Positions 33,226 through 42,246 of a stretch of 46,310 nucleotides of DNA are shown piece by piece. This DNA is from a virus. The stretch lies in the IMG/VR virus record IMGVR_UViG_3300043772_004025, positions 1-46,310 of that record. The stretch is one strand, 5' to 3'. Every line of letters begins with the position of its first letter. Position 1 is the stretch's first letter. The notes beneath the pieces were generated by a model. The model searched no databases. It worked only from the letters and a program-made list of their open reading frames with translations, and had not been told where the DNA came from. The translations under genes and the position numbers were made by a program.

Positions 33226-35043
33226 TTACTTTTTTAGTAAAGAACTTACTAAATCATCCATTATGTCAATAGAATCATTTTTTTCACCCATAACTGTTGA
33301 AATAATTTCTTTTTTCTTTTGGAGGGTTTCATAGATACGTTCTTCTATTGTATCGTTAAAAATTGGGTAATATATATTAACAGTTTTGTCTTGACCGATG
33401 CGGTAATTTCTATCCTCCGCTTGTTGGTGATTGGCTGGAACAAAATCTAAATCATGAAATATTGTTGTATCTGAGGCTGTTAAAGTAATAGCCGAACCTG
33501 CGGAAATAATATTACCAATAAAAACTCTAACCTTTGGGTTATTTTGGAACTCATCAATAGATTTTTGTTTTTCTTTATCACTTAATTCACCATTATGACA
33601 AACCGCTAAATCACCAAATTCTTTTTTTAAAGCCTTTAGTGAATCAGTAAAAACTGTAAATACAATAATTTTTTTATCATCAGATTGTTCTAAAAAATTA
33701 TGAACCATGTCTACTGTCATTGGAACTTTTTCTTTTGAAATAAATTTTCTAAGAACACCCATTTCAACCATTTGTCTACCTGCACTTAATTTTTTACCTT
33801 CAACTTCTAACCAAAATAAATAATCTTCAAAAGCTTCTTTATAACCTTTACGATTTTCTAAGTCTAAATAAAAAGGTGAAATAATTTTTGGTGGTAAATC
33901 TAAATGGTCTTCTTTTTTCCTACGAAGAATATAATTTTTAGTTTTTTGGTGTAGTTCTTCTAAATTAGATGCTCCATCTGTTAGCCAAATTCTTTTAACC
34001 TTACCTGATTTAAGTTTTTTATTAAAAGATTTTGCTGCACAATATCTATAAGCAAAGTGCTGGAAGTTGTCTGCCACAGGAATATTACATACCTTTAATA
34101 AGTTATAATAATCCATTGGTCTATTAGCAATAGGTGTACCAGTTAACAACCAAATTTTTTCAATATTTTCTGAAATTTGGGCAACAACTTTACCACGAAT
34201 AGAACCTTTGTTTTTAATCATATGTGCCTCATCAACAATTAATAAATCAAATTTTTCTTCATTAATATAACTTTTAGGTTCGGTTTTTTTTCTTTTATCT
34301 TCTATTTCGTGAAAACGATTTAAAATATCATAATTAATAATAGTGAAAAACTTAGGTTGCCAAAAACCTGATTTTACAATTGTCACGTATTCCTCATCAA
34401 TATACTCGGTAATTTCACGAAACCAATTGATTTTAGCATTTGCGGGACAAATAACCAATATTTTTTCCGCTCCCGATAATAAAGCTGCCGCAATAGCGGA
34501 TTTAGTTTTACCAAGACCCATGTCATCAGATAAAATTGATTTATCTTTTTTTAATAAAAACTTTACTGCGTTTTCTTGGTGTGGGAATAAACTTCTTTTC
34601 TTTTTATTTATTTTATTAACCGAATCAAAATTAACTTCTAAATCTTCATACGGTTCATAAAACATATCGGTTAAAATTTGTGTTTTAGGTATATGAAATA
34701 AAATAGATTCTTTTTGATTTTTATAAAGTTTACCTTTTACATGATAAGATTTTTCACTATCAGCTAATAATACTTCCACAAAAACACGTTCGGGAATATT
34801 TTTTAATTCATATTTTTCTTTTAACTGTTCACCCAAATAAGGTGTAATATCAACAACTTTATTAATTGTTGTTGGTTCCCTATCAAAATTATCTGTAATG
34901 TATTGAATTTGATTAGGTGTAAGCACAAAGAAACCTTCACGTTCTAATTTATTTTTTATTTTTAGAATATGTTCATTGGTTCCGTTGTAAGAACGAATTT
35001 TTTCTAAAGTATTTCTATTCTTTAGTTTGGTTAAATCCACCAT
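33226..35043 (-). CDS. SNF2-family DNA helicase/translocase
   Basis: A 605-residue superfamily 2 ATPase of the SNF2 type. Motif I DMGLGKT (174-180), Ia VICPANAKINW (197-207), II DEAH (271-274), III LTGTP (300-304), and in the second RecA-like lobe IIVFTVFTD, SAGSAITLT and RNYRIGQ (near 545) for motifs IV-VI. An N-terminal part (1-150) has no named domain. SNF2 proteins translocate on dsDNA and remodel protein-DNA or branched DNA; phage versions (compare T4 UvsW) may serve recombination or branch migration. It is the first gene left of the strand switch, and its upstream region carries a TATATTTAT element. Confidence 0.9.
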   Translation of the reverse strand: MVDLTKLKNRNTLEKIRSYNGTNEHILKIKNKLEREGFFVLTPNQIQYITDNFDREPTTINKVVDITPYLGEQLKEKYELKNIPERVFVEVLLADSEKSYHVKGKLYKNQKESILFHIPKTQILTDMFYEPYEDLEVNFDSVNKINKKKRSLFPHQENAVKFLLKKDKSILSDDMGLGKTKSAIAAALLSGAEKILVICPANAKINWFREITEYIDEEYVTIVKSGFWQPKFFTIINYDILNRFHEIEDKRKKTEPKSYINEEKFDLLIVDEAHMIKNKGSIRGKVVAQISENIEKIWLLTGTPIANRPMDYYNLLKVCNIPVADNFQHFAYRYCAAKSFNKKLKSGKVKRIWLTDGASNLEELHQKTKNYILRRKKEDHLDLPPKIISPFYLDLENRKGYKEAFEDYLFWLEVEGKKLSAGRQMVEMGVLRKFISKEKVPMTVDMVHNFLEQSDDKKIIVFTVFTDSLKALKKEFGDLAVCHNGELSDKEKQKSIDEFQNNPKVRVFIGNIISAGSAITLTASDTTIFHDLDFVPANHQQAEDRNYRIGQDKTVNIYYPIFNDTIEERIYETLQKKKEIISTVMGEKNDSIDIMDDLVSSLLKK

Positions 35044-35124
35044 GACAAAATAAATATAATATCTAACTGTGTAAAATAAAGAAAATAGAAATTATTGAAA
35101 TATTTATTAAAATAAAACTGTGTT
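35044..35124. promoter_or_regulatory. Divergent promoter region at the strand switch
   Basis: An 81-base A/T-rich gap between divergent genes. Minus-strand TATATTTAT (35050-35058) is 6 bases from the helicase ATG; plus-strand AATATTTAT (35099-35107) is 17 bases from the gp14-like ATG. Both match the motif family seen elsewhere. No other element was recognised. Confidence 0.5.
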
Positions 35125-35643
35125 ATGGCTAAGAAAAAATTCCCAATAAGCAGAATTGGAAAATTCTACGATGAGATAGACTTTGGTATTGAAAATGAAA
35201 TGGCCCGTGAATATGTGGAGGGTGATTTAAATTTTGTTATAGTTCTTTTTCAAGTCGATAGAACAGAAACTCAAGTAGACGATGTTTACGGTGAGGCAAA
35301 ATCGGGTGAAATTAGATTTAAGGCACCTAAAGAATTAAGAGTTAAATTAGCTTTAGATGTTGCTGAAAATAAATCTTATTCTGGTGGTATGAATAGAATA
35401 TTAGATTACGGTCAATTAACATTTCATGTATTTCAAGACCAATTAAATGAAATGAGTTGTGATATATCTTATGGTGATTATATTGGTTACTCAGATAGAG
35501 AAGATAATATAAAATATTTTACAGTAACAAATGATGGTAAAATATTTTCAGATAATGCACATACAAGAGTTGGTTATAAAGGTTACTACAGAACCATAAC
35601 TTGTGTAACAGCAGACTCAAATGAGTTCTTACCAAATTATTAA
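35125..35643 (+). CDS. T4 gp14-like neck protein (tentative)
   Basis: A 172-residue protein. The segment FQVDRTETQVDDVYGEAKSG (67-86 region) followed by a beta block and a C-terminal GYKGYYRTITC resembles the V-DR-T..DD.YGE pattern of T4-like gp14 and related neck/connector proteins, where the segment reads like YIPRT...DDIYGE. It is shorter than T4 gp14 (256 residues). The gene order gp13-like, gp14-like, gp15-like, sheath mirrors T4's 13-14-15-18 and is the strongest support. It would help seal the head and join the tail. A plus-strand AATATTTAT lies 17 bases upstream. Confidence 0.45.
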   Translation: MAKKKFPISRIGKFYDEIDFGIENEMAREYVEGDLNFVIVLFQVDRTETQVDDVYGEAKSGEIRFKAPKELRVKLALDVAENKSYSGGMNRILDYGQLTFHVFQDQLNEMSCDISYGDYIGYSDREDNIKYFTVTNDGKIFSDNAHTRVGYKGYYRTITCVTADSNEFLPNY

Positions 35644-35677
35644 TTAAATAATGATAGTTGGTTATAATAGAAAAATT

Positions 35678-35686
35678 GATATTTAT
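35678..35686 (+). promoter_or_regulatory. TGATATTTAT motif before the gp15-like gene
   Basis: The exact 10-mer TGATATTTAT occupies 35677-35686, 6 bases from the ATG at 35693, within a 49-base gap. It is the one plus-strand exact copy found, showing that orientation follows the gene. Confidence 0.5.
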
Positions 35687-35692
35687 TAATAA

Positions 35693-36739
35693 ATGGCATT
35701 ACCTAAAAAAATAAAAAAAGATATAAATTTACTAACACCTAAACCAGGTATAAATCCTTATTTAGGTGGTGGTGAACAATTTATTGAACAAAATCCGGCA
35801 AATTTACCACGTGGTGTTGATTTTGCTGATTTGGATAATGGTTTTGTTGATTGGGTAGGTAAAGATTTAAACGTAGTGGTTGAGGGTGAGTTGGTTCCAG
35901 TTTCATTTTTAACAGCTCAAAGATGGTCTGAATTTACAAGAACTTGGCAAAATTCTGATAAATATAAAAACATTAAAATACCGTTTATATCTGTTGTTAG
36001 AAACCCAGATGTACAAAAAGGTACAAACCCTGAAGATTTTAATATTCCATTAAAAGATTATCGTATACCTTATATGACTGTTCCTACTTGGGATGGTAGT
36101 AAAAAAGGTGCTGATGTTTATTTAATCCCACAACCTGTAAAGGTTGATGTTACGTATACTTTAAGATTTTTCACTTATAGAATGAGTGAATTAAATGTTT
36201 TAAATCAAAAAGTTTTATCGACATTTGCTGCAGCACAATCTTATGTTAATATTAAAGGGCACTATTTCCCAATAATGTTAGAAAGTATTGGTGACGAATC
36301 TACTGTTGATGATTTAGACGGTAAAAGATATTATGTCCAAACTTATGAGTTAAGAATGATGGCTTATATTTTAGATGAGGAAAAATTTGAAATTAGACCT
36401 GGTTTAGAAAGAGCTATTCTTTCTTATGAAGTTGAGTCGAAAAGACCTAAAGTTGTAACTAAGTTTATTAAAGATGAAAGTCAAAACGATAAAACAATAA
36501 ATTTAATTATACAATTTTTAGTTGGTTCACCCACAACTGTAACTTTTGTTGCCGATTCTTTAGCCAATTTTGTTTCAATTGATATGTCTAATGTTTCAAA
36601 TATTACTATTTATGTTAATAACACACCAGTAACATTACCTTTCTTTTTAAATTTAGATGATGTTGTCGGTATTAGTATTGTTAGAAATAACTCAGCAGAA
36701 ATGTCTGAGATAATATTAAGAGGAACTGTACCATTATGA
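35693..36739 (+). CDS. T4 gp15-like tail-terminator/sheath-stabiliser (tentative)
   Basis: A 348-residue protein. The middle is beta-rich: VDVTYTLRFFTYRMSELNVL (151-170) then a helix NQKVLSTFAAAQ, GHYFPIML (189-196), DDLDGKRYYVQTYELRM (206-222) and AYILDEEKFEIRPGL. This order, including the helix between strands and the later acidic-Asp/Arg segment, resembles T4-like gp15 tail-terminator proteins, which cap tube and sheath and bind the neck. It is longer than T4 gp15 (272 residues), with a C-terminal beta extension of about 80 residues. It overlaps the following fibre gene by 4 bases. Position between the gp14-like and sheath genes supports the call. Confidence 0.45.
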   Translation: MALPKKIKKDINLLTPKPGINPYLGGGEQFIEQNPANLPRGVDFADLDNGFVDWVGKDLNVVVEGELVPVSFLTAQRWSEFTRTWQNSDKYKNIKIPFISVVRNPDVQKGTNPEDFNIPLKDYRIPYMTVPTWDGSKKGADVYLIPQPVKVDVTYTLRFFTYRMSELNVLNQKVLSTFAAAQSYVNIKGHYFPIMLESIGDESTVDDLDGKRYYVQTYELRMMAYILDEEKFEIRPGLERAILSYEVESKRPKVVTKFIKDESQNDKTINLIIQFLVGSPTTVTFVADSLANFVSIDMSNVSNITIYVNNTPVTLPFFLNLDDVVGISIVRNNSAEMSEIILRGTVPL

Positions 36740-39156
36740 TAAACATGTCCAATTTTTGTGGTGGGGGTGATATAACCAAAATTTATATTGTGGGTGCCGG
36801 TGGCACTGGTTCCACAACAAATACAGATATTTATGTCACAGGTTTTACTTATGATAACGGTATTTTAACAATAAGTCAAAACGGTGGACAACCAAATTTA
36901 AGTGTTATTTTACCAACATTTATTACTGGTAACACTGATTATTATGTAACTGGTGGTACGTATTCTAATGGTGTTTTAACTTTAAATAGACAAAATGGTT
37001 CTTTAACTATAACAGGATTTACCACAACATTTACAGGAAACACTTCAGGTGATTGTATTACAGATTTATTTGTTAGTAATGTTAATTCTTGTTCACCATT
37101 ACATATTCAACCAATAAATAATGGAGATGTTTATATTTCTGAAAGTGGCGGTAATGTAGGTGTTGGGACTACAAATCCATTATCAACATTAGATGTTAAT
37201 GGTAAAATTACTACCACTAATTTCCAAATGACCTCTGGGTCGACTTATGGGTATGTATTAACTTCTGATGTAAGTGGTAACGCATACTGGGCTCCTCCTT
37301 TTTCTGGTACTAGTGTCGATACTTACGTAACTGGTTTTACCTATTCAAATAATAATTTTGTAATATCTCAAAACCAGGGTCAAACAAATTTAAGTGTTAA
37401 TATATCTACAATAACAGGTCTAACCTCAACGGGTAATATTTATTATTCTTTTGGATCTGGTTGGACTCAAAATCAAACCGTTGATTATATTTCTGCGGCA
37501 ACTGGTAATATTTTAGTTACAAAAGAGTGGGTAGAAAGTTTATCTGCAGATTTATCTTCTTCTATCGCAGTTAATGTTGCCACAACAACGGCCTTACCGG
37601 CCTCAACTTATAACAACGGTGTTAATGGTGTAGGTGCAACACTTACAAGAAACACAAATGGTACAACTGGTACCATAGATGGTATAACTGTTGGGTTAGG
37701 TGATAGAATTTTGGTTAAAAATCAGGCCTCACAAATTCAAAACGGTGTTTATGGGGTTACCGTATTAGGTACTGGATCAACAGCCTTTGTTTTAACACGT
37801 ACAACCGATTCTGACACAACTGTCGAATTTGACCCTCAAATTGTTATAGCAAGTAGAGGTACTCAAGCTGGTTTAAGATTTGCTCAAACAACAGCCGACC
37901 CAAATATCGGTGTTAGTAATATTGTTTATACAAGTGTTGGTAGTTCTTTTGTGACACAAAGTGCTGCAGGTACTCAAACAAGTGGTAATATCCCTTTTTG
38001 GACAAATGTTGCAAGAGACCTTAGTAAAGGATCTAACACCCAATTATTTTGGAATAACGTTAATAAAAGATTGGGAGTTGGTATTGGTTCACCTACCGCA
38101 AGTTTACACATTAAGGGTTCTGGAACAACTAATGCAACTTATAGTTTAAAAGTTGAGGATGGTTTAAATAGAAATATATTATCAACAAGAAATGATAATT
38201 TTGTTGTTGTTGGTGATGCAGCTGTTAATAGTTATTTATGGGTTAGTGGTCCAAGTGGACAATTTGGTTTTACTAATGAAAGTGGTAACCCGTATCTGTA
38301 TTTAAATTCAAATATTACTAACAATAAATTTTTTATCTCAAATGGTGGTGCTGGTAGTAATGTATTTGGACAAATCAACACTAATAACGGTAATTGGTTA
38401 TTTTCTGACCCTAATTCAAATGCTAACCTTGCTATATTAACAGATACTAAAGTCACTATTAACGGTGCTGATTCAAGTTCCACCAAATACGGTTTAAGAG
38501 TGACTCAAAACAATGACCCTGGTTTAACTAATGTTACTACTGATGTTTTTGTTGTTAGAAATGATAGTAAAGTAGGTGTCGGGACTTCAAACCCTACTGA
38601 AAAATTTGAGGTTAGTGGGAAAACAAAAACTATAACCTTACAAGTTACGTCGGGAGCTACCACAGGTTATGTTTTAACTGCTTTAGATTCTAATGGTAAT
38701 GCTTATTGGGCTCCATCATTTTCTGGTGGTAGTTCTTCTTCAGTGGATACATTTGTAACGGGTTTCACATACTCAAATAATAATTTAACAATATTACAAA
38801 ACCAAGGTCAATTACCTTTAACAGTTAATATCTCGTCAATGACAGGTCTAACTATTAATGGTGGTTTAACTGCTACAACAATAACATCTACTGATTTATC
38901 AGGTAATGGCGATAGAATTGTTATAGCATCTTCAGTAGGTACTTTATCAGCGTCTAGTCAATCAATAATACAAACATACATCGATCCAACTGGTACTGTT
39001 GCAGGTTATTTAGATAACACTTCTAATTGGGACATTAACGGTATTTACACAGGTCCAACAATATCGGGTACATATCAAGGACAAAAACATTATAATTTAA
39101 ATTATTTTTTTGAAGCAGTTGACGATAACCTTTGGATAAGATTAATAAGAGGATAA
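36736..39156 (+). CDS. Tail fibre with duplicated GVGT-NP module
   Basis: An 806-residue fibre. Tandem beta modules (about 31-58 and 67-95) are followed by CITDLFVSNVNSCSPLHI (107-124) and VGVGTTNPLSTLDVNGK (141-157), a segment typical of phage fibre shafts. About 90 residues (140-230) recur near 612-707, with GYVLT, GNAYWAP, TGFTYSNNN and QNQGQ in both copies. Residues about 275-400 form a separate domain resembling the shared fibre segment with LPASTYNNGVNG and GDRILVKNQASQIQNGVY. No C-terminal intramolecular chaperone (peptidase S74) was seen. Probably a trimeric shaft or tip; the start ATG overlaps the gp15-like stop (ATGA). Confidence 0.72.
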   Translation: MINMSNFCGGGDITKIYIVGAGGTGSTTNTDIYVTGFTYDNGILTISQNGGQPNLSVILPTFITGNTDYYVTGGTYSNGVLTLNRQNGSLTITGFTTTFTGNTSGDCITDLFVSNVNSCSPLHIQPINNGDVYISESGGNVGVGTTNPLSTLDVNGKITTTNFQMTSGSTYGYVLTSDVSGNAYWAPPFSGTSVDTYVTGFTYSNNNFVISQNQGQTNLSVNISTITGLTSTGNIYYSFGSGWTQNQTVDYISAATGNILVTKEWVESLSADLSSSIAVNVATTTALPASTYNNGVNGVGATLTRNTNGTTGTIDGITVGLGDRILVKNQASQIQNGVYGVTVLGTGSTAFVLTRTTDSDTTVEFDPQIVIASRGTQAGLRFAQTTADPNIGVSNIVYTSVGSSFVTQSAAGTQTSGNIPFWTNVARDLSKGSNTQLFWNNVNKRLGVGIGSPTASLHIKGSGTTNATYSLKVEDGLNRNILSTRNDNFVVVGDAAVNSYLWVSGPSGQFGFTNESGNPYLYLNSNITNNKFFISNGGAGSNVFGQINTNNGNWLFSDPNSNANLAILTDTKVTINGADSSSTKYGLRVTQNNDPGLTNVTTDVFVVRNDSKVGVGTSNPTEKFEVSGKTKTITLQVTSGATTGYVLTALDSNGNAYWAPSFSGGSSSSVDTFVTGFTYSNNNLTILQNQGQLPLTVNISSMTGLTINGGLTATTITSTDLSGNGDRIVIASSVGTLSASSQSIIQTYIDPTGTVAGYLDNTSNWDINGIYTGPTISGTYQGQKHYNLNYFFEAVDDNLWIRLIRG

Positions 39157-39162
39157 AAAATT

Positions 39163-40338
39163 ATGCCAATTTTAGCAAATAAAAGTAATATATTAATAAG
39201 TGACAGTTTAAAAAGAGGTTGGGTTAGACCTTTAGGGTGGCTTGAATTACCTACCGTAACTTCTGCCGATACTAAAATAGTTGGGTTAGTTGCAATATAT
39301 GAAACAGAAGAAAACGCGATATCAATACAAGCACCAGCGGGTACCTCACAAAATTATACAATAAATTGGGGTGATGGAACCTCACAAACCGGTACTACGA
39401 CAAACATATATACAAAAAGATACGATTATAACTTAATATCGAGTATTGTTTTAAAAGACGATTTTGGGTATAACTATAAACAAGTAATTGTAACCATTAC
39501 TAATAATAGTGGTACAGTAAGTGTTTGGAATTTAGGGGCGTCTATAACTCAAGGGGGTTCAAATAATTGGTTAGATATTAGTTATAGTTGGGCATCTGAT
39601 GTTTATTTTGGTGCAAGATATGCTCCATATCTACAGAGATTACAAATATTTAAAGCAACAATTACTGGTAATAGAAATCAATTTCTAGAATTACTATCGG
39701 CATTAAGATTTCTTAGGTGGGAAAATGTAACCTATTCTAGTGTAACATCTGCAACTGGTTATTTAGGTTTTATAGGTAATATTGATAGAATAGATTTTAC
39801 ATTCACTCCTGTAGTATTAGCTAATTTATTCTTCCAATATAGTCGAATGAAAGCTTTAGGTAATTTAGTCTTTCCAGGAACATCAACTATCAATAGTATG
39901 TTTTTTCAATCAACTATTGAGGAAATTGGGTCTGTAGATATTACAAATGCTACAATAGGAACACAAGCTTTTTATGGTTGTTCAACTTTAGAAAAAATAG
40001 GTACATTAACCACACCTGCAATGACAACAATTACAAATATGTTTTTTAACTGTACAAAACTAAAGGAAATAGTATTCACCTCTTGTTCCGCAGTAACAAC
40101 AACCACGTCAGCCTTTTCAAATTGTTTTAGTCTTAGAAAACTTAGAATGCCAGGAATGGGAGCGACTTTTTCAATTGCTAGTTGTAATATGCAAAGACAA
40201 GAATTAATAGAGTTATTTAGAGATTTGGCAACAGTAAGTGTGAAAACAATAACAATAACAAATAACCCAGGGGTGGCAGATTTAACGGCCGCGGATTTAT
40301 TAATCGCGACTAGTAAAGGTTGGACAGTAACACAATAA
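39163..40338 (+). CDS. Adhesin-like protein with PKD-like domain and BspA-type leucine-rich repeats
   Basis: A 391-residue protein. Residues about 53-110 look like a PKD/Ig-like sandwich, with YTINWGDGTS (65-74) as the family's DGT motif. From about 200 to 350 there are irregular leucine-rich units such as ALGNLVFPGTSTINSMFF, IEEIGSVDITNATIGTQAF and LEKIGTLTTPAMTTITNMFF, the BspA/LRR_5 pattern found in surface proteins of Bacteroidetes and oral spirochaetes. These modules bind other proteins or glycans. A signal peptide is absent, as expected for a virion protein. It follows the duplicated-module fibre by 6 bases and precedes a 60-residue gene by 1 base. Confidence 0.68.
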   Translation: MPILANKSNILISDSLKRGWVRPLGWLELPTVTSADTKIVGLVAIYETEENAISIQAPAGTSQNYTINWGDGTSQTGTTTNIYTKRYDYNLISSIVLKDDFGYNYKQVIVTITNNSGTVSVWNLGASITQGGSNNWLDISYSWASDVYFGARYAPYLQRLQIFKATITGNRNQFLELLSALRFLRWENVTYSSVTSATGYLGFIGNIDRIDFTFTPVVLANLFFQYSRMKALGNLVFPGTSTINSMFFQSTIEEIGSVDITNATIGTQAFYGCSTLEKIGTLTTPAMTTITNMFFNCTKLKEIVFTSCSAVTTTTSAFSNCFSLRKLRMPGMGATFSIASCNMQRQELIELFRDLATVSVKTITITNNPGVADLTAADLLIATSKGWTVTQ

Positions 40339-40339
40339 T

Positions 40340-40522
40340 ATGGAAGATACAAGTGGATTTTATAAATGGGATGATGAACAACAAGAATGGTTGTGGGGTC
40401 CAAATAGAGTAACAAACATAAACTATGTGTTAGAAAGAGAATTAAAAGATATTTATACGTATCCGGTTGATGGATGGTACTGGTATGATGAAAAGCCTAA
40501 TTTGAAAAATACGTTAATTTAA
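40340..40522 (+). CDS. Small aromatic-rich protein (60 aa)
   Basis: A 60-residue acidic protein rich in Trp and Tyr, with WLWGPNRVTNINYVLE and DGWYWYDEKPN as the visible segments. It is held tightly between the LRR adhesin (1 base) and the next gene (1 base), so translation is likely. The aromatic, Asp-rich C-terminal resembles WW-like or short fibre-tip peptides seen next to tail genes, but I cannot name a family. Confidence 0.55.
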   Translation: MEDTSGFYKWDDEQQEWLWGPNRVTNINYVLERELKDIYTYPVDGWYWYDEKPNLKNTLI

Positions 40523-40523
40523 G

Positions 40524-40901
40524 ATGGCAACAAAAAATATAAACGCAGAGAAAATACAAGGTAATTTAGCAATTACTTCGGTTTCTGCCACAACTTATTA
40601 TAATTTACCCCAAGACATTTATACAACCACACATATTACAACATCCGCAGCAACTTTAAATATTAATATAAATTACTATGGTGTGAATCATAATGGTAAT
40701 GTAGATATCTCGTTACCAAATCCAAGTGGTTATGATGGATATAATATTAATATTAAAGACGAAAGTGGTAATGCAGGTATTTATAGAATAAGATTAACAC
40801 CTTTATCAGGGTTAATAGATGGTAACAATTATGTTGATATGAATATAAATTATATGTCACTTCATATTGTTGCAAGAAATAATAATTGGTGGATAATTTA
40901 A
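40524..40901 (+). CDS. Small beta-structured virion protein (125 aa)
   Basis: A 125-residue protein beginning MATKNINAEKIQGNLAITSV, an opening like the attachment segment of phage fibres (compare the 407-residue fibre's MATTKYIVNNASGQVIDGN). The rest is beta-rich with ATLNININYYGV and DGYNINIKDESGNAG and ends WWII, suggesting a trimeric mini-fibre or fibre cap. No enzymatic motif. It lies between the 60-residue gene and the DAFGRLR protein. Confidence 0.55.
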   Translation: MATKNINAEKIQGNLAITSVSATTYYNLPQDIYTTTHITTSAATLNININYYGVNHNGNVDISLPNPSGYDGYNINIKDESGNAGIYRIRLTPLSGLIDGNNYVDMNINYMSLHIVARNNNWWII

Positions 40902-40909
40902 ATTAAAAT

Positions 40910-42130
40910 ATGTCTTATATATACAACAATAAAATAGCTTACTCCGACAGTGCAAATTTAGACGCGTTCGGAAGATTAAGAACCGCAGCAGTACAAAATT
41001 TAGTAGATATTAAACATGTCTACGATAAAAATCCGTTACAAATAAATGAAGTTACGGCAGGAACTGCAACATCTATTTTTAATCAAGAATATGCCAGAGT
41101 TAGAATGTCAACTTCATCAAATAATGATTTCGTAATTAGACAAGGTAAAACACACCCAATTTATCAACCAGGGAAAAGTCAATTATTTCAAGCAAGTTTC
41201 TCAAATTTTCAATTAGAAACAAATGTAATAAAAAGGGTTGGCGCTTTTACATCAATAACAGGGTCACCATACAATTCGGTTTTTGATGGGTATTTTTTGG
41301 AAAGTAATGGAGTTACAAATGAAATTAGTTTTCAGATATGGAGGTCGGGTACGACAATCTATACCGCATCAACAACCACATGGAATAGTAATGAATTTGA
41401 CCCAATAAATTTAGATTGGTCTAACACTAATTTAATGTCGGTTGATTATCAATGGTTAGGTGTTGGTAGAATGAGATTTGGTTTAGATTTAGCGGGAATA
41501 TTAATTTACTTTACAGAACATAATTGTGCAAATAATGAACCAAATGTTTATATGTCATCACCAAATCAACCTATAAGGTACGAAATAAGACAGGTTGGGG
41601 TTGGTTCTGGATATTTTGATATGATATGTTCACAAGTGTGTTCAGAAGGAGCGTTAAACGGGTTGTATTCAACCGTAGGGGTTATAAATTCAACGGTAGC
41701 AAATTTAGATTTGTCAGGTACAAAATATCCGTATATTGGTTATAGACTTAAACAAAGTTATAAATCAGTAACATCACAATATAGTAGTTTAAGTATTTTA
41801 AATACCTCAAATGATAATTACTTAGTGACTATTGAATATAACCCCACATTATCTGTAACCCCAAATTGGACAGACATACCAAATTCCCCATTTCAGTATT
41901 CAGTTTATACTGGGACTGTTACTACAACGATAACATCACCAGGTCACATTATGTCATCCTTAATTGGTGAAGCTGGGACATCAGCACTTACAACAATTAA
42001 AGTGGACGATAACCAAATTAGAGTTGGCTCTAATGTTAATGGAACACTTGATGAAATGTGGGTATGTATAACACCACTAACTGCAAATGCAACATTTTTA
42101 GGGACCGCTGAAATACTATATTATTTATAA
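40910..42130 (+). CDS. DAFGRLR-type phage structural protein
   Basis: A 406-residue protein with the phage structural signature DAFGRLR at 18-24 and YQPGKSQ at 85-91, followed by a long beta-sandwich. I recall proteins of this kind as virion or tail-appendage components in large and marine phages; it is not an enzyme by any motif visible. The middle has PNVYMSSPNQPIRYEIR and a C-terminal beta domain (VTIEYNPTLSVTPNWTDIP). It ends the fibre group; the sheath gene lies 437 bases further on. Confidence 0.68.
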   Translation: MSYIYNNKIAYSDSANLDAFGRLRTAAVQNLVDIKHVYDKNPLQINEVTAGTATSIFNQEYARVRMSTSSNNDFVIRQGKTHPIYQPGKSQLFQASFSNFQLETNVIKRVGAFTSITGSPYNSVFDGYFLESNGVTNEISFQIWRSGTTIYTASTTTWNSNEFDPINLDWSNTNLMSVDYQWLGVGRMRFGLDLAGILIYFTEHNCANNEPNVYMSSPNQPIRYEIRQVGVGSGYFDMICSQVCSEGALNGLYSTVGVINSTVANLDLSGTKYPYIGYRLKQSYKSVTSQYSSLSILNTSNDNYLVTIEYNPTLSVTPNWTDIPNSPFQYSVYTGTVTTTITSPGHIMSSLIGEAGTSALTTIKVDDNQIRVGSNVNGTLDEMWVCITPLTANATFLGTAEILYYL

Positions 42131-42133
42131 AAT

Positions 42134-42226
42134 ATGACAATAAATTTTCCGTTGAGTCAAACGGACAATTATATTATTTTAATTAGATTTTTATTACCAA
42201 AGAAATATAAGAAGTCACACCACTAA
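42134..42226 (+). CDS. Possible 30-aa frame, uncertain
   Basis: A frame of 30 residues (MTINFPLSQTDNYIILIRF...) that begins 3 bases after the DAFGRLR gene's stop. The start INFPLSQTDNY looks like a normal phage-structural beginning, after which the sequence turns hydrophobic and basic and ends. It overlaps the hairpin at 42148-42165. It may be a remnant of a truncated gene, or chance. Confidence 0.2.
   Translation: MTINFPLSQTDNYIILIRFLLPKKYKKSHH
42148..42165 (+). terminator. Hairpin after the DAFGRLR gene
   Basis: TCCGTT pairs with AACGGA over a 6-base loop, followed by CAATTATATTATTTT. Placed 18 bases after the stop codon it could end the plus-strand fibre transcript. Moderately weak stem. 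Confidence 0.4.
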
Positions 42227-42245
42227 CAATTATTACTAGTTGGTG
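42218..42245. terminator. Second hairpin between convergent genes
   Basis: CACCACTA and TAGTTGGTG pair with one bulged T around an 11-base loop. It lies immediately beyond the stop codon of the minus-strand RHH-like gene (42247) and downstream of the plus-strand fibre block, so it may act as a bidirectional terminator between convergent genes. The T-tract on either side is poor. Confidence 0.35.
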
Positions 42246-42246
42246 A

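Noticed and set aside
39972-40415. Minus-strand frame of 147 codons over the LRR adhesin and the 60-residue gene
   Set aside because: It crosses two well-supported plus-strand genes; its hydrophobic look is from antisense reading.
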